Made by a program: the position numbers and the translations under genes. The notes beneath the pieces were generated by a model. It was given only the letters and a program-made list of their open reading frames with translations, was not told the DNA's origin and did no database searches. This document shows, piece by piece, positions 37,731-49,452 of a stretch of DNA of 64,000 nucleotides. Within the stretch, counting starts at the first letter, position 1. Every line of letters starts with the position of its first letter. The DNA is from Cinclus cinclus (taxonomy: Eukaryota; Chordata; Aves; Passeriformes; Cinclidae), in contig NC_085052.1 in the NCBI RefSeq assembly GCF_963662255.1, positions 11,429,807 to 11,493,806 on the forward strand, given 5' to 3'.

Positions 37731-40700
37731 GTTGCACCAAGTCTGGTGAAAGAGCAAGTCAGTGTTGATCAAATCACTTGAACTTTCCATGTCTCTTTCA
37801 GTGATCTGTCAAATGATGTTGATTAATATCTCATTAAGTCACAGTAAGGCTTAGTAAATTATTCTAATATACATTAAGATTTCTAGATATTTGTTATATG
37901 CACACACATAGGCAAACTGTGCACTTCATGAGTGCCAGCCCTTGATTGAGTATGTCTCAGGATCTCTAGCAACAGGCACATGGTTAGCAAGTTGGAAATT
38001 ACCAAAAGTTATCTGTGGACAGATGGCAAAGCCTCCCCAGCCTCACAGGTACCTGTCCTGTATTTGTGAAGTACCCTGTCCATGTCTAATTACTGACTGC
38101 CCAGCCTACAAGCAAGAGCTTCCTGTATCAAAGCAGCAAGATGAGTTCCTGCATACTCAAAATTAACCAATTATGTTGTACAGCAGCTTATTCATTTTGA
38201 TATGAATAACTAAATAATTATTGTAGGTGTATGCAAAAGAGGCTCTAGCTTAATAGGCTCCCTATTTTGTTTGTTTTGGGTGAGAATGATTGCCTATGAA
38301 GAAAAATCAGATAGCTTTAGGCAGTTGTTATTGTTAAAAACACAGTTTGTGGAGAGAAAGGAATTTGCAGTGGAAAAAAGAAGTCTCATTTGAATAACAA
38401 AACAATTTTTGCTTATTTCATTGTTGTTTATGAGCTATTTAAGCCCAGGGGTGGGTAGAAAAGGGGAAATAAGAGGAATTTACTGACAAACATGTCTGAA
38501 ACAGATAGCATCAATGATAAAAATCCCATTTTAAGTTTGAGCAGTGAGTAGCATATCATACAGTTACTAGGAAGGAAATTTAAGAGAACTTAATGAGACA
38601 TGAAAATATTGTAAAAAGTGGTATGTATTTTTCAAAATAAACACAAATAACATTTCCCCTCCTTTGAGCTCTTATGTCTTTTAATTTATTCAACCAAACT
38701 TGCCATCATCACCCTTATAAAGGTTTGGAAAACAAGATGGCATTTAGCTTTCTTCCTTCAAGTCACGGTGAGCAGTTTCCAGTGCAGAGCTGGAAGCATG
38801 TGAGACACCCTTTGAGCCCAGCAAACCCCATTCTTTCCTGCCCATAGCCTGGGACTTGTGCTCTGCAGCCCACAAACAGAAAAAGAGGAACCTGCTGGAA
38901 CAAGCAGTCAGGTTGGAAAAGAACACAAGGAAAGGAGGCAGCAGTGCCTGCACACCACGCTGCCCTGCAGAGGACAGACCACTGCAAGTAGGACATCAGT
39001 ACTGCAACTAATATATCTGGGAATAAATAAGAGTCAGGCATTTTTCAGATCTCAGATCAGTTTTCTGCACTACCATGGATCTGTTGCTTAAAATCTGTTC
39101 TTGTTCAACCATTGCTTTTTGCTTCACTGTAAGAGCTCAGTAAAGTAATTTTTACTCACTGTGTGTGAAACAGCTTTGAGACCAGCTCCATTTCTATCTT
39201 TTCACTGTATATAAAACACCTGCAGTTGATCAGTACAACATTCATAGCTTGAAACAAGCTGGGCACCTAAAGGTCACAGGCTTCACTCCAGAGCAACTCC
39301 TCATACATAAGCAAGGAAGAGACCAGTGTCACCTCCATCACATGTACAGGCAGCCAGCCAGGGAAGCCAACAGTGAAAAAGCACGAGGCAAAACGCCACA
39401 GGTGTTGTGGCATTTTACATGGAAATGTGTGTACACAGAGGTCTTTGAATTTCAAAAGTTTCTCACATAAAATATCCCTTTTCTACTCTGAGGAGTTAGT
39501 CATGCATGCTTTTGTGTTGTGGGTTTTTCTGGTTTTGGGGTTTTTTTAACTAATGATATTTCTTATTGAGACATTTCACAAGATATGTTCGCAACATTTA
39601 AATTACAAAGACCTATCATCCTTGACAGGCATATTCAACATATTTTGATATAAAAAATTAAAGAAAAAAAAGGAAGATAATTCTTTATCTAGAAAGGGGG
39701 AAACTTATTTCAGATAATTGCTTCACCAGTGATGACTCGTTATAAATGGATCAGTGCTTTCCTGCAAAGAAGCACCCAAAGATATTCCTAATTAGCAGTA
39801 AGCTAATTACCACAAAGCCTCCCGTGTTCAGCAGTGACATGCTTAATCACCCCCGCTTGCAATTTCTAGAGCTTCACAAAAGCCAGAAGTGGGAAGAAGG
39901 AGCAGTGAGAGGAGTGAGAGGAGTCAGTCTCCCCTGGGAACAGGCTGCAGCTCCCACTGCTCTGAGCACCATGTCCTGGCAGGACCTTGCACCCTCCCTC
40001 CCTTCCCAGCCTTCCCTCCAGGCCAGCTCCATCCCTCCACCCTCACTGTCTGTGCCCACCACTGCTTTTTCTCACACCTATCCACCATTTCTTCCCCCAT
40101 CCTGGTTTGACTTGCTGCAAGCCTGGGTATTCCAACAGCACAAGGTACCCAGAGCCTTTCTTTAAAAGCTTTTCCAGCCTGCCCATCAAGTGAGGCACAA
40201 GCTGCCCACAGTGAAACAAGGACATTGCTTCTTGCACACAGGTAGGTGTTTTAGCCAGGGGGGAAAGAAGAAACAGAGCACTTAGTGTGCAATATTTGAA
40301 AGTTGTTTTGAGTTGGCTGTTCAGTTTCTTTCCTAAAGAAGTTCCCAAAGAAGCAAACAAACAAAAATAAACCAATTTTCTTTCCAATTTCAAACACTGA
40401 GGTATTTCAAGATATCCCCATTAAAACTTATTCTAGTCTCCACAACCTACAAGAGAGAAAATGGGGTGATGAAAAGGACAGGAAGCGAAGCTGAAAAAGT
40501 TTTAACAGTCAGAATGTTTGAATTTCAACATTTACAATGCAATTTTTATTTTATTTTAGATACAAACAAACTGGATTTGACTTTGTTAAAAAACAGCAGG
40601 AAATTTCAGTGGAGACAAAATCTGCATTGTGGCTGTTTCTCTTCTCTGCTCAAACTCAGGTTCAGCACTTCTCCTTCTAGCCATCTTTGGCTCTTGAGTC

Positions 40701-40765
40701 ACTCAGCTCAGGGGTATGCACACAAAGCAGCTGGCAGAGGTCTCCTGGCTTGACTCCCCGATATG
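37731..40765. other. Unique DNA, no gene seen
   Basis: A+T-rich at 38200-38700 and 39480-39700, G+C-richer at 39880-40130. The frames at 39746-40193 are proline/serine-rich, overlap one another in several frames and have no recognisable content. No repeat was found before the CR1 at 40766. Confidence 0.5.
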
Positions 40766-41267
40766 AATCACAGAATCACTGGGTTGGAAGAGACCTCCAA
40801 GATCATCAACTCTAACCCATGCCCTAAGACCTCAACTAAACCATGACACCGAGTGCCACATCCAGTCTTTTTTAAATACATTTTTTAAATTGAGATGGTG
40901 ACTCTACCACCTTCTCCACCACCACAGGCAAAGCATTCCAATACTTTATTATTCTTTTTGTGAAAAGCTTTTTCCTAATATCCAACCTATATCTCCCTTG
41001 GCACAGCTTGAGACTGTATCCTCTAGTTCTGTCAATGCTGCCTGGAGAAGAGACCAACCCCACCTGACTACAAACACCTTTCAGGAGGTTGTAGAGAGTG
41101 ATATGGTCACCCCTGAGTCTCCTTTTCTCCAGGATGAACAGCCCCAGCTCCCTCAGTGGTTCCTCACAGGGTTTGTGTTCCAAGCCCCTCACCAGCCTCG
41201 TTGCCTCCTCTGGACACACTCAAGCATCTCCACGTCCTTCCTAAACTGAGGAGCCCAGAGCTGAACA
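40766..41267 (-). mobile_element. CR1 LINE 3' part with RT C-terminal remnant (antisense)
   Basis: The plus strand opens with AATCACAGAATCACTGGGTT, then GGAAGAGACCTCCAAGATCAT, the complement of the CR1 3' end. Following blocks (CCATGCCCTAAGACCTCAAC, CACATCCAGTCTTTTTTAAA, ATATCCAACCTATATCTCCC, TTGGCACAGCTTGAGACTGT) are those of the bird CR1-J group. Read on the minus strand, 41219-40872 gives ordered fragments of the reverse-transcriptase C-terminal end: [52 protein letters not shown] and IIKYWNALP. The catalytic RT and endonuclease parts are missing through 5' truncation at about 41267, within the usual GAGCCCAGAGCTG..ACAC block. It is well preserved, so it inserted relatively recently compared with the copies at 14 and 19 kb. 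It cannot be active. Confidence 0.96.
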
Positions 41268-44200
41268 CGAAGCAGAATTGTCAGGAGGTTCCCCAAATCA
41301 CAGGTCTTCTGGGGAATCCCAGATTCTCCAGATCACCAGCATGTGGCACTACCACTGGCCCTGGCCCAGCTCCATGGAGCTGGAGCACCGCGAGCCCCCT
41401 GCTCCTCACAGGAATGCTGTGGACTCTGGGCATGACCTGGCTGCAGTGCTTGGGGATGTGGAGATGGCAACTGCAGAGGGAGCTGCCCCAGAGGCTGATT
41501 CACAGAAAGAGCTTAATTTAGCCTCTGTGAATCACCCTACAGAGAGATGGCTGCTCTCTGACTACAAAAGGAACTGGAAAGATTAGCAGAAAGTTTTCCT
41601 CTGTGAATCCTCATCCCCAGTGTCTCACAAAGTCTGCTTCAGGACTTAATCCATGCAGCTCAAATCTTAAAACTGTCATTGCAAGCCCTATCAAGCAAAC
41701 AAAAAAAATAGCTGGGACAGAGCAGAGAGTAGCACGAACTACTTTTGCTTGTGCTACTCACCATCCCAGATAAAACATTGCCAAAATTCGGCCCCAAAAA
41801 CCACCTGTATTCCCTGCCTGGGGACCAGGCTGAGCCCAGGGCTCCCTTTGAAGCTCAAGGACAAGCTCAGCCATGACCCAGACATGCAGCAGCACTGAGG
41901 TTTCCAGAGGCAGGGAGTCACTCCACAGCCTTCCAGTCAGCCCTGCACCCACCTAAAAATGCACACAAAGTCATGGATCGCTTGTCTTGCTGCTTTATAA
42001 GAAGGATCTTGAGCAACTGTTAAATCATGGAGACAAACTTAAAAGGGAGAAAACGGTTCCCAGACTCCAGGTCTCAGAACAGCCTCACACATCCAGAATA
42101 TCTCCTTGCCAAAGGGAAAAGCTTGAAAACGTTGTTAATAGCTGGAACAGGGACTCAGGAAAGCTCTCTGTGTTTCTCTCTTATCTCCCGGAAATTTGAT
42201 AAGGGGTTCTCTTGGGCTGATGAACTTCAAGGACAGGGTCTACATGCTCACACTGTGGCCCAAGTCTGTCTGCACCCCACCTTGTTTTCATCCTCCACAA
42301 CCTTTTAAGCTCGGCACTTTTGAAAAAAGTGGTGAAGGAAATCTTCTCTCTGCCCTTACCAGAGCCATGCACTTGTGGCTTCAGATATCCCTGCCTCACA
42401 AAGCTTGTACTCATCTACAACAGACACATCCAGAGGGAAAGGGGTTCTGCTCATTAGGGATAGGCAGGTCAGTCCCCTGAATCCCTCTGCATTTCTGTGG
42501 GCCAAGAAAATGCCACAAGGCTGCTCAAGGCTGATGTAGGGAACACAGCCTTGTCTTCTGCCCAGGGGAGAACAAGGAAAAACACAGGAGCTACTGCCAG
42601 TGCTCTACAGGGAGCCAGAATTCCCCATCCATGACAGCATTTTCCCACTTGGAGCACCAGGTAGGATCAGGTCTCTGCTGTGCAACGAAAGCACAAGACA
42701 GACTCTGATGCCACATTGCCTCCATCAGGGTAAGTCCAGGTTTTGTTGATCCAAGATGCATTGGTGGGGACTGATCAACAGCTGCAAATCCAAGCCCTGA
42801 AGTTCAGTTTTTGGGATCCCCCTCCATGCTTTGGTCTGTGTGTGCTCCTTGCTGTGTCACTCTGAGAAACTATGGGCAGCTGTTGCCATCACAAAAATGC
42901 CACTGAACTAAACAAATTCTATTCAGAAGCTGTGCCACATGCTCCACCACATGACCTGAAACAATCCCAGGCATCAAATCCCATTGTTTTTACCAGCTTT
43001 TTTTCTTGCAAATGATTGAAATGTAAAACAATCTGAAAAGGTGAATGTTTTGCAGATCACACACTGCTCATTGCAGAACGTTACAGCTCCTAAATTATTA
43101 ACAATAAAAAATGAGGTGTCCCAGAGCTGCTCATTTCTGGATGAGGGAGAGTAGGAGGGGGATGAGAAGAAAGTATTGTGCTATTACAGGTTATTTTTAT
43201 CTAATGTTTCTATGCTTCTGTCATTAGCTAATTGATGACACAGCCTGTTTAATATTATGTCTGCCTTTGGTATTTATAGCTCACCAATTACTGTAGTATC
43301 TAGGTGCTACTAACAAGTGCTCTCAGATGAATTTGGATGATCATGAGTGGATTCTTTGGCACAAGGAAATGAAATTCCCTTGAAGTCAAATGCTTCATAC
43401 TAGCCAAGAATTTATTGACCAGCCCACTTAATCATGCACGGTGATGCTGGATCCCAGTTCATCCCTTACTGGGGCACAGCATCACCAGGAACAAGGCAGG
43501 AGATTGCATAGTGCAGCGTCAGCCACCCCCAGGCACCTTCAGCATTTCTCCTGCACTTGTCGTCAGAGGTGTTTGAGACACAGTTCTACAGTGAGACACT
43601 TCTGAGTATCATCATTTCCATGAGCAGACCCTGTAGCACTCAAATCAAACTTTCAGATTTTTGAACCAAACACAAAATCCCAGAGAGAGGGAGAGAAGAG
43701 GGGCCAATTTCCAGGCAGATTTCCAAGTTAAATACCTCACAAATATCAGTGAGAGCTTTCCAGTGGAATTCAGAGCACTGAGCCATGGTATCATAACCTG
43801 TGTGAGGTTTTGCACTTATGGCAGATGGCACTGACCTTTGGTCAGTGCTGCTGAGAGAGAAGTGCTACTATGCACACTCAGAGCAGCATCTGAATGTCAA
43901 AACTGCTCTCAACTCTGACAGACAGACACCAAACAGCTCAGTTTGACTTTTGTCCAGAACCTCTCATTGCTACAGTATGTTAGCAGGAAAAAAAATGTGT
44001 CTCGGACATATTATTTTCTCTTTCTACCACGTACCCTACCGATTCCATTTGATGATGACACATTCACAGCCCCAAGGACACCATGTTCACAAAGAGCTTC
44101 CTGTTTGAGATGCAGGTCCCTTGGGCTGTGAGTCGTCAGCAGGTCCTGTTGGTTTGTGAGACTCAGTAGCACAAGGATTTAACAGTTCAAGACCCATCAG

Positions 44201-46105
44201 GAACAAAGCCCCAGACAAGAGCCTACCTTCCTCCAAGTACTACAGGTGGCATGCACAGGAGTCGTTACCTGCAGTAAAATGGCAATTTTCTGTAACTGTA
44301 AACAACAGTGCCTGTATTTCATTCCTGCCTTTACTGAGTAAATCTGAGAAATAATGAAACCTGTGGAGAACATTTGAACTTTTATTGTACTGGGTAAAAG
44401 CTATATAACATTAACAAATCAAAAAGCATTACTTCCCAAATAGCAAAATGCCAGGCCATTTACATTAGCCATGCTCAGATTCCTGCTCTGATTGGTGTAT
44501 AATTGTCCATCAGCAAGGAACAATCTCTCAAAATTAGTGCTTGTCACAGAGCTCCAGACTGCCTAGAGCTGCACTTACCAGGGCTTATAGCCTGAAATGC
44601 ACAGAATTCTGCTTTTAACCCAAAATGAAAGAACAGCTTTTCCGGTGCATTCTCTCTGTAGCTGCCCCCTGCCTCCTTTTCATTCCTCTTTCGTGAGGGA
44701 AAGCAGTTTGGCTATTAAAAAAAAAACCAAAAAATCTCTCTTTCATAGATCTGGCATATTGTGAAACAGCTTCATGTGACCCACAGATTGCAGCCCCCAC
44801 AAGATCCATGGGGACTCGAGGAACTTGTGCATCCCACTGCAGCATTACATCACAGTACAACGCTGCAGACACCATAGTGAAGAGACAAGTCATGAAACAG
44901 CACTGCATCTCAATGGCAGCTGAAGGGGACATTCCCTTCCCACCACCAAACCAGTTCCTCAAGGCACTCAGTGTCACAAAGCCTTGTCTGGCCTGGACAT
45001 CCCCCATCAGCAGCAAACATGCCAGCACCAAGACATTCGTTCCTTTCCCCCACTTGTAGCCAGAAATTTTGTCATGGAGCTAAGAGCACCTCACTGTTGC
45101 AAGTTCTGTTAAAATAAGTGCTTGAGGAGTTTCAGTTTCAACAAGCTGACGCATTCTGCCAAAATGCATTTAGTTAGAAAACTCCCAACCAGCTGTGATA
45201 GCATTCAAAGTTTCTTTGAATTTTCTTTTTTCATTCATTTATACTGTCTGTATTTTTAAGTTAGAAAGTGACTGAGAAAAGTTTTTATGCCTCCAACATT
45301 GCTTCCTTTAGTGGCAGCTCCTCAACAGGAAAAAACAATTGCCTTAATTTTAAAAGGGGAGGGGAAAGGCTGCAGAAATATCAGTGGAGAATATTAGGTG
45401 AACTGGCGAAAAGAAGAGCACAATTATTTCCTGTCAACAACCAAATAATTTCTGTGGGATCTTCCAGCTAAGGCAGTGATGGAGCAACAGCGTCAGTCTG
45501 TGGAGAAAGTAGCTTTGTCCTTCTTCATACTCCAGCACATAGCCAGTGGTAGAACCTCCTCTCCACAATTTTCCCAACTCTGAGGTTGCTCTGTTTCATG
45601 CCTTGTTTTCCCTGACTCTGCTTCCCCTTTAAGCTTTTCCCATCCCTAAGAGCACATCTGTGGGGTTTGTCAGAAGCTTACAAGCCTCCCACAAGTACCC
45701 AGAATAAACTAATCTCTAGTTAGAGAGAGGCATTTGGCTGTTCTCAGTTGGTTGGAGAAGGAAGCAGAGGAGTGGTTCTGCTTTCTCTCTGTACTCATAT
45801 CACAGAAACAGCAAATATCAGCAGAGGAATTGGCAAATAGGTCAAAAGAGGAGCCTCAGTAACCTCTACCCAGACACACTTTTCCAGTGGAGGAAATCAA
45901 AGTCAAGGGCAATGTCCTGGAGAAGTCATTTGCTTTAGCAGGTCAGTGTGACTCTGCCAGCAGCTCCCCTCCAAGGCTGATGAGAGAATAAAGCCAGGAG
46001 CAGCCGGGACCCTGTGGGAGCCTGCTCTGAGCACTTATGGCTGAGCACAGGGCGAGGAGCTGCGAGCACATCCCTGGCACTGCAAGGCAGCGGGGAGCAG
46101 CCTGT
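41268..46105. other. Unique DNA, no gene seen
   Basis: Contains an 11-bp-arm stem-loop at 41496-41534, an A+T-rich candidate conserved block at about 43150-43340, and a poly-A-like stretch near 44717-44733. The frame at 41278-41586 starts at TTG and has no domain. Other frames (44615-45031, 44808-45059) are opposite each other. No gene or further transposon is supported. Confidence 0.5.
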
Positions 46106-46251
46106 GGCAAGGGAAGGCAAGGCATGGCATGGCAAGGCAAGGGAAGGCACGGCAAGGCAAGGGAAGGCACGGCAAGGCAAGGGAAGGCACGGCAAGGTAA
46201 GGCATAGCGAGGCAAGGGAAGGCAAGGCATGGCAAGGCATGGCAATGCAAG
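46106..46251. repeat. GGCAA/GGCAC/GGCAT pentamer satellite with 20-bp higher-order unit
   Basis: About 29 pentamers of the type GGCAA, with variants GGCAC, GGCAT, GGGAA, GGTAA and GGCAG-like. From 46141 to 46200 a 20-base unit, GGGAAGGCACGGCAAGGCAA, repeats three times, the third with one change. Because the period is five and has no stops, several frames stay open on both strands (176 and 171 codons minus at 45935-46465, 102 plus at 46014-46322) and translate as repeating CLALPCHALP or KARHGKAREG. These are not genes. The regularly spaced GG pairs could form weak two-layer G-quadruplexes. Copy number is likely polymorphic. Confidence 0.96.
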
Positions 46252-47615
46252 CTGCTGCACAGGAGAAGGCTGCTTTCCTTCCCAGCACGCATCCCTTCCC
46301 CAGCCATCCCTGCCTGCTGTGACTGCAGCGTTGTGGCTCCCCAGGACGAGCCCTGCCCAGCTTTGACACCAAAAGCAGCACCACAGGCACTGACCCCGCA
46401 GGAGCAGAGGGGTCAGCACCTGCCCTGAGCATGGGGAAAGGCAGATCTGCCATGGCATCAGTCACCTCTGCTTAAGCACGGTGTAACCAGAGGGGGGAAA
46501 AGCCTGGAGCATCTGGGGACAGCAGAAGTTATGCCTGAGTGTCTCTCACTCCTGCTGCAGCCCTGGGTTTCAGGGTGCTCCTGCAACCTTCCATGAGCCA
46601 TTCTCCAGGATGTGCCATCTCCACAGCAGCCACAGCAAGGGACTGAGCATCTCCCGTGTTGCAACCTTTTTACCATGCTGGGCAAAGCAGGATCCTGCCG
46701 TGGTTGCAGTGACCAGTTCACCCAAGCTGTGCACAGCAGCATTAGGATAAAGTTCATGATCTTCCTGGGCTCAGGGTGCTTTCTGTAGAAAGCCTTATCC
46801 ATCACCTCTATCGAAATCATGCTTCCAAGTGGACATGAGAGAGGACAGCCCAGCTGCACCAAATCAGGAGTAGAAAACAACACAACAGGGCACTACAGGT
46901 TTTCCTTCAGTCTGATAGAGGTCTGGAAGAGCTGAACAGTCATGTGGTGACACACCTTGGCACTCTTTGTTAGAGGATGGACGGAGAAGGGCTCCCACAT
47001 GGGTGGTACAAGGCTGCTCCCCACCATTTTCCCCAGCTCCTGGGCATCTTCTGACTCCTGCAGGACACTGGGCAGGATGTCCACCCCTTACACTACAGCA
47101 CCCTCATTCCCTGCTTTTTGGCCAGCATCCTTCTGCTCTGGAGTTCACACCAGTGCAAGTCTGCAGAGAGGAGCTGACACCAGCACCCTGCCCTGCCTGC
47201 AGTTCCTTTGCTCTACATTTTGCACAGCCCAGACAACCCAATACAGCAACCGGAACCTGAGCTAGATAAATGGCCAAGCTATTTCTCAGGTTTAATCATC
47301 CTTAGATCTGTTGCATGAGACTGCTGTAGCCTCCACAATCAGTGAGGTATTTGCTGTCTCAACCCATTGGGAGTCAGGAAAATGAAGCAGCTGTGTGAGG
47401 TATCCCATTACTTACACAGTTTGTACTGAACCTGAAGTACCTCACAGGGAGACAGCCAAGAATTCATCTTTCTGTTTGAATAGCCCTGCCCCTCATCATA
47501 CTGTAGGAGTCTGAAAAATTACAAAAAAAAATCCTCTACAAAGACAGTAAAAGTGTCCATTTCTGCCCTATTCAAATTCATTGTTTCCAATGGAGAAGCT
47601 CTCAACACACTCATA

Positions 47616-47629
47616 TTTTTTTTTTTTTT
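47616..47629. repeat. Poly-T run (T14)
   Basis: A short mononucleotide tract in unique sequence. It gives the lysine run of a chance frame on the minus strand. Confidence 0.7.
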
Positions 47630-49437
47630 AATGTGACCTTTAGCTATGGAACAGATTTTGCCCAGGGTTATGTCAGTAGCATGTGCAATTCCTATACACA
47701 GATATTCCATGCAAGAGATGCACAGGGTTGGGGCAGAGGTAGAGGAGGTTAACTCTGCTAAATTCATCACACCAGAGAAGCTGAAGGAGACAGGACTGAG
47801 ACAGACAAAGCTCCAAAGATATTCAGTGCAGTGCCTGAGTGTCCCTCTAGTTATGAGAGGGGAGAGCCAGCAAAGCTGCAGGACTGGAGTTCTTGGAAGA
47901 GGTCAGCTCCTTCCCTGCACTGGGGCTCTCTAGGGTTGCTGGAGCAGCAGGAATCCAAGACTGAAGGTGCTAAGTTGAGTGCAATCACTCAAACTTTTCT
48001 AATTTACCTCAGTGCAGTTTGCCCCACTCCAAGCTATTGAACTTGGAAGGAGAGAGGAACCTGCACTTTTGATTTCCAGACCAAAGAGGTTTAATGCAAA
48101 CTTCAAACAAATATCACCATCACATGCACCACCAGTCTGCATTTCATCCACTATCAGGAAAAAAAAAAGAGTAATAAAATAACTTACAACTTGAGAGAAG
48201 CTTCCAAAAACCTACCAAAAATTACTCCAGCAGGGATGGATCTCCAAGCCCACCCCTGGCCAGGGGCACCTGACACAAGGAAATCCTTAAGAGCTGGTGC
48301 ACAGCCAGCCCCCAGCCACAGGGCTGAGACAACCCTACCTGGTAAGGGCCAGTGAAATTCAGCCCCCTACAGCAGTACTCTGTAGTCACTCTACAGCCAC
48401 ACTACAGTCTCTTCAGTCACACTACAAAGGCACAAAGCCACCTTCCTACTGCTTTAATGCCTCTTCATCACATCTGCTTCCCTGCTGCTCCTCCCTGCTC
48501 TCTTACCCCCTGCCCTCTCCTCCCCCACCTCTGACCATCTTGCTTTCTTTCTTCCCCTCAGACCTGCAGCTTCCACACAATGTATTTTGGTGTATGTTAG
48601 AACCAGAAAACAAGTGTGTGGGTCCTACTCCAAAAGGAAGAAATAAAACCAGCCTCCCCACCCTTACAGTGAGAGCAGAGAGGTGCACGCAGCCACAGGC
48701 AGCAGGGCTTCCACAACTTACACTGCATGAAGGTACAACAATTACAGTATTGGCTAAAAATATGTGCTTACTTCTAGCACAGATGATAACTGCTGCCAGC
48801 CACATTTATCTCCCCACAAATCAGATGCTAATGATGATGCAGCAGCTCAGCCCACCAAAACATTTTCTGGGGTGGTGGCTGCATGGGAGGCAGCAGGAGG
48901 CAATAGAGGAGGAGATGGGGAACCAAGCCCAGGACTTCTCTGTACATGCAGACTCGGTCCTGGCTCCTGCTGCAGGCCCAGGCATTCTGCTGCTGCCCCT
49001 CCATGCTGCCACAGCTGTGCCCTTCCCCTCTCTTTCACTAAACCCTCCACATTTGAGCCACCCGCACAGCCCATCGAGCTCTGTCTCAGTAGACAGGATC
49101 CAAATACTTTTGGCATCTGCTTTAAAATTGCTGCCAGGCTGAGCTTGTGTCAAGCACCCGAATCCAGCTGGAAGATCATAACCCCTACAGGCTGATGCAG
49201 TTCCCCCTGTATGCTGTCTACTCCAGGGAATCTTGGCAGCAGGCAATGTGAGGCATCCTGTCTTTTAAAGATGTGCTGTGCATAGGTCCACCACCAACAC
49301 AATTATCTTCTAAGTGTTTATGTCATTTGCTACAGTCTTCCTCAATAAATCAGACTGCAGCATCAGCATCAAACCATAAGGGAAGATCATTTCATATAGT
49401 AAAGCAGTGCTTTAAAATTGCTTATGACTGCTATATT

Positions 49438-49452
49438 AAAAAAAAAAAAAAG
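49438..49452. repeat. Poly-A run (A15)
   Basis: A short mononucleotide tract without an attached retroposon. Confidence 0.7.

Noticed and set aside
37287..37740. Frames of 115 codons (plus) and 79 codons (minus)
   Set aside because: Translation of the 38/39-bp minisatellite. The repeated peptides change frame between units, so no protein repeat is maintained.
40872..41219. 115-codon minus-strand frame as a host gene
   Set aside because: The translation is the C-terminal end of the CR1 reverse transcriptase (e.g. RYRLDIRK), so it is annotated under the mobile element.
45935..46465. Overlapping minus-strand frames of 176, 171 and 90 codons and a plus-strand frame of 102 codons
   Set aside because: They are held open by the GGCAA-type pentamer array, whose period lacks stops in several frames on both strands. 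The translations are repeats of the same few residues.
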